NCBI GenBank assembly: GCA_030638325.1
Contig: DAOWEV010000245.1
Coordinates: 1 to 11,918 of the forward strand
Source: Bacteroidales bacterium
GTDB lineage: Bacteria > Bacteroidota > Bacteroidia > Bacteroidales > JAGOPY01
Direction of reading: 5' to 3'
Length of the DNA stretch: 11,918 nt
The position numbers and the translations under genes are program-made. Below are positions 7,476 through 11,918 of this stretch, one piece after another. Below the pieces are notes generated by a model, which was not told the origin of the DNA, did not search any database, and saw only the letters and a program-made list of their open reading frames with translations. Positions within the stretch are counted from its first letter, which is position 1; every line of letters starts with the position of its first letter.

Positions 7476-9110
7476 ATGAAAAAAGCCTTCATTTACATAT
7501 TACTGCTCTTCATATTGCTTTTATCATGTTCTCGGAAAGCCGGTGATCATGACGGGAAGACCGTTTTCAGGTATAATGAAGCTTCCGGCATTACCTCGCT
7601 TGACCCGGCCTTTGCAAAAGACCAGTCCAACATATGGGCATGTAACCAATTGTATAACGGATTGGTGCAACTGAATGACCAACTTGGGGTTGAGCCTTGT
7701 ATTGCCCGCAACTGGTCGATCTCGGCAGATGGCCGGACCTATACTTTTCATCTCAGGCAGGATGTATACTTTCACGATCACCCGGTATTTGAAAATGGAC
7801 AGGGCAGGAGGGTAGTGGCCCATGACTTTCTTTACAGTTTTAGCAGGATTGTTGATCCCGGCCTGGCGTTTCCGGGCGCCTGGGTGTTTAACAAGGTATT
7901 GGTGGAGGATGGCAGGTATGCCTTTTACGCCCCAAACGATACTGTTTTCGTGATAAAGCTGAGTGAGTCTTTCCCCCCATTCCTCGGTATATTAGGTATG
8001 CAGTATTGCACTGTTGTGCCGCATGAGGTTGTGGGTCGCTATGGGAAAGAATTCCGGAAGAATCCGGTTGGCACCGGCCCTTTCCGCTTCAGAATGTGGA
8101 AAGAGGGAGTCAAGCTGGTTTATATTAAAAATGATCATTATTTTGAATTCAAAAACGGTGTCCGGCTGCCCTACTTAGATGCTGTGGCGATCACTTTTAT
8201 GATCGACAAACAATCGGCTTTTTTGGAGTTCGTGAAAGGAAACCTGGATTTTATGTCAGGTATCGACGCCACTTACAAGGACGAACTGCTCACCAAAAGC
8301 GGGAAGCTGAATCCCCGGTATGATGATAAGTTCAAGCTGTTGACAGAGCCATATCTGAATACGGAATACCTTGGGATACTGGTAGATACATCATTGTCAT
8401 CTGCCGGAAATAACCCACTTATGATAAAAGAGGTAAGACAGGCTTTAAATTATGGCATCGACCGGGCCAGGATGATGAAATACCTGCGTAACAACATCGG
8501 TTATCCGGGTAATTACGGGATCATACCATCCGGAATGCCTGCTTTTGACCTGAGCAGAAAGATGTATTATTACGATCCTGATAAGTCGAGGCATTTACTG
8601 GCCAGGGCAGGCTATCCCAATGGAGAAAACATGGGGGTGATCACCCTGCACACCACAGCGGATTATCTCGACCTGTGCAAATATATCCAGCATCAGTTGA
8701 GTGAATTGGGAGTAAATGTTGAAATTGAAGTGAACCCGCCGGCGACCCTCAGGGAACTAAAAGCACAGTCGAAACTTCATTTTTTCAGGGCTTCCTGGAT
8801 CGCGGACTATCCGGATGAAGAAAACTATCTCTCCTTATTCTATTCGCAGAATTTTTCACCAGGCGGCCCCAATTACACACATTTTAGCAGTCCGGAATTT
8901 GACAGCTTGTATAACTTGGCATACCGCGAAGTTGATCCTGCACTAAGAACCGGTATTTACCGGAAAATGAATGATCTTGTTATGGAAGATGCCCCCGTGA
9001 TCATACTTTACTATGACCAGGTGCTCAGGTTTGTATGGAAGAATGTGCATGGCCTCGGCAGCAACCCGATGAATTTGCTGACTTTGAAGAAAGTCTCGAA
9101 GGATCTTTGA
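7476..9110 (+). CDS. ABC-type peptide-binding lipoprotein (SBP family 5)
   Basis: Lipoprotein of 544 residues of solute-binding protein family 5 (OppA/DppA type), which captures peptides or similar solutes in the periplasm for an ABC importer. Start chosen at the ATG at 7476: MKKAFIYILLLFILLLSC is a lipoprotein signal peptide with lipobox LLSC and lipidated Cys18. An in-frame ATG at 7371 would place 35 repeat-encoded residues in front of the signal and is rejected. Family hallmarks are LDPAFAKDQSNIWACNQLYNGLV near the mature N-terminus, the WSISADGRTYTFHLRQDVYFHD block (about 85-106), NPVGTGPFRF (about 197-206) and VRQALNYGIDRARMMKYL in the second lobe. The gene appears complete. No permease or ATPase gene lies next to it here, so the partner transporter must be encoded elsewhere or the protein serves another role, such as signalling. 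The ligand is not predictable from what I see. Confidence 0.9.
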   Translation: MKKAFIYILLLFILLLSCSRKAGDHDGKTVFRYNEASGITSLDPAFAKDQSNIWACNQLYNGLVQLNDQLGVEPCIARNWSISADGRTYTFHLRQDVYFHDHPVFENGQGRRVVAHDFLYSFSRIVDPGLAFPGAWVFNKVLVEDGRYAFYAPNDTVFVIKLSESFPPFLGILGMQYCTVVPHEVVGRYGKEFRKNPVGTGPFRFRMWKEGVKLVYIKNDHYFEFKNGVRLPYLDAVAITFMIDKQSAFLEFVKGNLDFMSGIDATYKDELLTKSGKLNPRYDDKFKLLTEPYLNTEYLGILVDTSLSSAGNNPLMIKEVRQALNYGIDRARMMKYLRNNIGYPGNYGIIPSGMPAFDLSRKMYYYDPDKSRHLLARAGYPNGENMGVITLHTTADYLDLCKYIQHQLSELGVNVEIEVNPPATLRELKAQSKLHFFRASWIADYPDEENYLSLFYSQNFSPGGPNYTHFSSPEFDSLYNLAYREVDPALRTGIYRKMNDLVMEDAPVIILYYDQVLRFVWKNVHGLGSNPMNLLTLKKVSKDL

Positions 9111-9130
9111 TTTTTTTAGAGTTTAATTAG

Positions 9131-9185
9131 GAGCGGCATTTATGCCGTTTAATAAGATCACGCAATCTAAACAGGGCTTTAGCCC
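9131..9185. repeat. Paired small hairpins CGGCAT/ATGCCG and GGGCT/AGCCC
   Basis: The first hairpin has arms CGGCAT (9134-9139) and ATGCCG (9142-9147), extended by A-T and G-T pairs to 9131-9150. The second has GGGCT (9174-9178) and AGCCC (9181-9185). Both have a TT centre. Two such palindromes a short distance apart resemble REP-type intergenic elements, but no second copy or associated transposase is present in this window. Confidence 0.5.
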
Positions 9186-9234
9186 AAACATAAACAAGAT
9201 CATATCGTTTATTAAAATTTTCATACATTTATAC

Positions 9235-9265
9235 CATTAAAAAACCACCCTCTGATTTAAGGTGG
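9235..9265 (-). terminator. Possible minus-strand terminator upstream of the kinase
   Basis: On the minus strand the sequence reads CCACC, an 11-base AT-rich loop, GGTGG and then six Ts (the A-run at about 9239-9244 on the plus strand). The stem is only five bases. It would stop leftward transcripts, yet no leftward gene is seen to its right, so it may be chance or act on antisense RNA. Confidence 0.3.
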
Positions 9266-9304
9266 ATTTGAATTGCACCCATTGGGCGCTGAATGATGGT
9301 CTTT

Positions 9305-11918
9305 ATGCAAAGCCAGGTTAAAATACTTGCCCTGATAACAATATTTCTTATAATCCCATTTACTTTTGTTTATCCTCAATCGCAAGAGCAGGGTATTGGG
9401 AGTTTTAAACCTGTGCAGGGCCTTCCTTCTAAAATAGTATTCTCTGTATTTAAAGACTCCAGGGGATTTATGTGGTTCGGTACGGAAACTGGCCTTTACC
9501 GGTATGATGGATATGAATATAAGGTCTTCCGATATGATCCGGACGACTCAATATCCATTTCTGGAAATATGATCAGAGAAATATTATTTGAAGATGTTAC
9601 TGGTAATTTATGGATAGGAACATTTTCGAACGGCCTTAATAAGTTTAATCCTGCAACAGAATCTTTTACCCGGTACATAAAAGAACCTGGCAATCCCTTA
9701 GCTTATGATTTTAATAGGATATTTTCTGCCATTCAGGACAAAGATGAAAACATTTGGATTGCTGCATCTCGTGGGTTTGGACTGATTAAGTTTAATGAAG
9801 CAACCGGAGAATACACCAGCTATTTACCAGACACTGCCAATCATCGATCATTGTCAAATGAAATAAATTCAATATATGAAGACAACAAAGGGATTTTCTG
9901 GATTGGCACCAATAAAGGTTTGTTTCTTTTCAACAAGAATCAAGAAGTTTTTGGAAATATCGAATCCAAATCACCTTTACCGGATGAATTTAAAAACGCA
10001 ACAATTAGCAGTATAGTTAAAGATAAAGACGAGACAATCTGGATAGGAACTTCAAATGGGCTGTTTAAATATTCTTTAAAAAACAATACCCTAAAACAAT
10101 TCAAGTATAAAGAAGAGGATGAAAACAGCCTGAACAACAATTTTATAAGGGCCCTGTTTGAGAATCCTCTGGACAGCGGAAGATCACTTTGGATTTTTAC
10201 AGTGATGGGACTAAACAAATTTGATAAGGATACTGAAAAAGTCAATAGTTTCAACTATCATCCAAATGATTCGTATAATATAATTTATGGTGGAACTTAT
10301 GACATGTTTTTAGGTAGCAATGGAACACTTTGGTTAGGCACGGATTATCTGGGAGCAATAAAAATGAACCTGGAAAAGAATCCATTCAGTGAGCACAAGA
10401 TTGGCCCGTTTCAAGATGATCAATTCCAACACCAATACGCTGCCACTTCATTTTTAGAAGACAGTAGAGGGAATTTTTGGGTGGGAACTGCTTTTGGTGG
10501 ATTGATGAAGTATGATCAGGAAATGGATTTGATTGCCAGGTATGAATATGACCCAACAAATCAAGATAGAGATTCTATTTTTTTTGTTTTTTCACTCTTT
10601 GAGGATTCTGACAGTGTAATATGGGCCGGAACTACAACGAACCTCAATGTATTCGACTTACGAAGAAACCAGTTTTCGCCTTGTTTAAATCCCCCCATTG
10701 ACAATATCCAATTCCATCGAATTAATGACATCTTCCAGGATAGTCATGGATTGCTATGGGTATCTTCAAATATTGGACTGTTTTACCAACAAAAACAGGA
10801 GTTGTATGATACTACATTTCAAAGAGTTCCTGGAATATCAACAGAAAGATTAGAAATCAGGAGTATCTGTGAAGATCGTTTTGGCTCTTTATGGCTCGGA
10901 TCAGTGGGCCAGGGTTTATTCCAGCTAACCCCTGAAAACAGAGAATCAAAAACTTTTATAAACTACAGGCATGATGCCCGGGATCACAACAGTTTAAGTA
11001 GTGATATAGTGTTTTCAGTTTTCATTGATAAGGAAGGAACCTTATGGTGCGGAACAACTACCGGATTGAACAGAATTTCTTTAAACGATGTGAAATTTAC
11101 ATGCTTCAACCTCAAGAATGGATTAATTGCAAATTTCATATATCATATAGAAGAAGATAACAACGGGAATCTATGGTTATCAACCGAAAGAGGTATAATC
11201 CGGTTCAGGCAAATATCGGATTCCACGGCTGTTTCGAAATTATATGAACGCAGTGATGGTATTCCGTTCGAGGATAATTATCCATATAAATTTTATAAAA
11301 GCAGGGAAGGGAAAATATTTGTCGGAGGAAGAAGGGGCTCGGGCAATGGGTTTTACAGTTTTTTTCCGGATAGCCTTAAAGATAATGATCATATTCCACC
11401 CGTTGTTCTGACAAAATTTTTGATTAACAACATTGAAACAAAATTGGATAGCAGTATTTCCTTCACTCAACATATCGATCTGAGGTATGATCAGAATTTT
11501 TTCTCGATTGAATTTGCAGCCCTGGATTATATAAATCCACCCGAAAACAAATATGCATATATGCTTGAAGGATTAGATCAGGATTGGATCTATTGTAATA
11601 ACTGGCGACTGGCAAATTATACCAATGTTCCCCCGGGAGACTACATTTTCAGAGCAAAGGGGTCCAATAATGATGGCTTATGGAATGAACAGGGTGCCTC
11701 CCTGAAAATAACCATATTTCCCCCGCCCTGGAAAACCTGGTGGGCGTATTCTTTATATTTATTATTTATTATTTCCATATTTTATATTGTCATACGGTAT
11801 TATTTGAGACGTCAGAGATTACTACATGAATTGGCGTTAGAACAAGTTCAAACTGAAAAACTTGAAGAGATGGATCGGCTAAAATCCAGGTTCTTTGCTA
11901 ATATTTCACATGAGTTCC
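9305..11918 (+). CDS. Two-propeller sensor histidine kinase, 3' end cut off by the window
   Basis: Reading frame open to the last base; 871 complete codons are visible. It is the sensor part of a Bacteroidota kinase of the hybrid two-component type, which binds an external ligand in the periplasm and signals across the inner membrane. A signal peptide (MQSQVKILALITIFLIIPFTFVYPQ) is followed by 14 propeller motifs of the form (L/I/F)W(I/L/V)GT..GL, the first near residue 57 (WFGTETGLYRYDG) and the last near 669 (IFVGGRRGSGNGFYSF), matching two seven-bladed propellers. A Y_Y_Y domain (about 730-805, FAALDYINPPENKYAYMLEGLDQDW) leads to one membrane helix (about 812-835), then HisKA with the H-box NISHEF and phosphoacceptor His869. 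ATP-binding, receiver and any AraC-type output domains would lie beyond the window. In-frame ATGs at 9293 and 9296 are alternative starts; a TGA precedes 9293. The gene is visibly more AT-rich than lon or the SBP gene. Confidence 0.9.
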   Translation, partial: MQSQVKILALITIFLIIPFTFVYPQSQEQGIGSFKPVQGLPSKIVFSVFKDSRGFMWFGTETGLYRYDGYEYKVFRYDPDDSISISGNMIREILFEDVTGNLWIGTFSNGLNKFNPATESFTRYIKEPGNPLAYDFNRIFSAIQDKDENIWIAASRGFGLIKFNEATGEYTSYLPDTANHRSLSNEINSIYEDNKGIFWIGTNKGLFLFNKNQEVFGNIESKSPLPDEFKNATISSIVKDKDETIWIGTSNGLFKYSLKNNTLKQFKYKEEDENSLNNNFIRALFENPLDSGRSLWIFTVMGLNKFDKDTEKVNSFNYHPNDSYNIIYGGTYDMFLGSNGTLWLGTDYLGAIKMNLEKNPFSEHKIGPFQDDQFQHQYAATSFLEDSRGNFWVGTAFGGLMKYDQEMDLIARYEYDPTNQDRDSIFFVFSLFEDSDSVIWAGTTTNLNVFDLRRNQFSPCLNPPIDNIQFHRINDIFQDSHGLLWVSSNIGLFYQQKQELYDTTFQRVPGISTERLEIRSICEDRFGSLWLGSVGQGLFQLTPENRESKTFINYRHDARDHNSLSSDIVFSVFIDKEGTLWCGTTTGLNRISLNDVKFTCFNLKNGLIANFIYHIEEDNNGNLWLSTERGIIRFRQISDSTAVSKLYERSDGIPFEDNYPYKFYKSREGKIFVGGRRGSGNGFYSFFPDSLKDNDHIPPVVLTKFLINNIETKLDSSISFTQHIDLRYDQNFFSIEFAALDYINPPENKYAYMLEGLDQDWIYCNNWRLANYTNVPPGDYIFRAKGSNNDGLWNEQGASLKITIFPPPWKTWWAYSLYLLFIISIFYIVIRYYLRRQRLLHELALEQVQTEKLEEMDRLKSRFFANISHEF

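Larger units (their letters stand above)
9111..9292. other. Intergenic region upstream of the sensor kinase
   Basis: This gap of about 180 bases holds two short hairpins (9131-9150 and 9174-9185) and a dyad with a T-run on the minus strand (9235-9265). No exact TAnnTTTG promoter is seen close to the kinase start, and no terminator with a plus-strand T-run after a stem is seen for the SBP gene. Confidence 0.5.

Overview
The window looks like chromosomal sequence from a member of the Bacteroidota, most likely an uncultured Bacteroidales-type lineage. The evidence is: several upstream regions carry the Bacteroidota housekeeping promoter signature (TAnnTTTG at -7, TTTG about 19-21 bases upstream); Shine-Dalgarno sequences are absent; the genes include a zinc-motif-free type B L31, the divergent Bacteroidota GlmU-like protein, a LuxC-like acyl-CoA reductase, a PagL-like barrel and a two-propeller sensor kinase, all typical of this phylum.

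Layout. A leftward gene (92-1177) encodes a PagL-type lipid A deacylase-like outer-membrane protein. It diverges from a rightward LuxC-family acyl-CoA reductase (1244-2323). A repeat-rich gap (2324-2719) follows, holding the L31 promoter and a long leader. Then come rpmE2 (2720-2992) with a clear terminator, a GlmU-family left-handed beta-helix protein (3189-4385), and the ATP-dependent protease Lon (4688-7183). A second repeat-rich gap (7184-7475) precedes a lipoprotein of the oligopeptide-binding SBP family 5 (7476-9110). The window ends inside a large sensor histidine kinase (9305 onward) with 14 propeller motifs, a Y_Y_Y domain, one membrane helix and the start of the HisKA domain. It is cut off within the H-box.

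How the genes fit together. Most genes appear to be separate transcription units with their own promoters and gaps of 100-400 bases. They do not form one pathway. Themes are envelope lipid and amino-sugar chemistry (PagL-like, acyl-CoA reductase, GlmU-like), translation (L31), proteolysis (Lon), peptide capture (SBP) and signalling (kinase). I see no prophage, transposase, CRISPR array or toxin-antitoxin pair.

The most unusual non-coding signal is a family of short tandem arrays with a 7-base period and a shared GTTG core (GTTGAAA, GTTGCAG, GTTGAGA, and GTCAACY as the inverted form). They lie in three different intergenic gaps. Two start exactly at, or inside, the 3' end of a gene. One has an 8-base-period array directly beside it. 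I did not find a convincing new multi-gene system; these arrays and a few gene-level oddities are what merit a second look.
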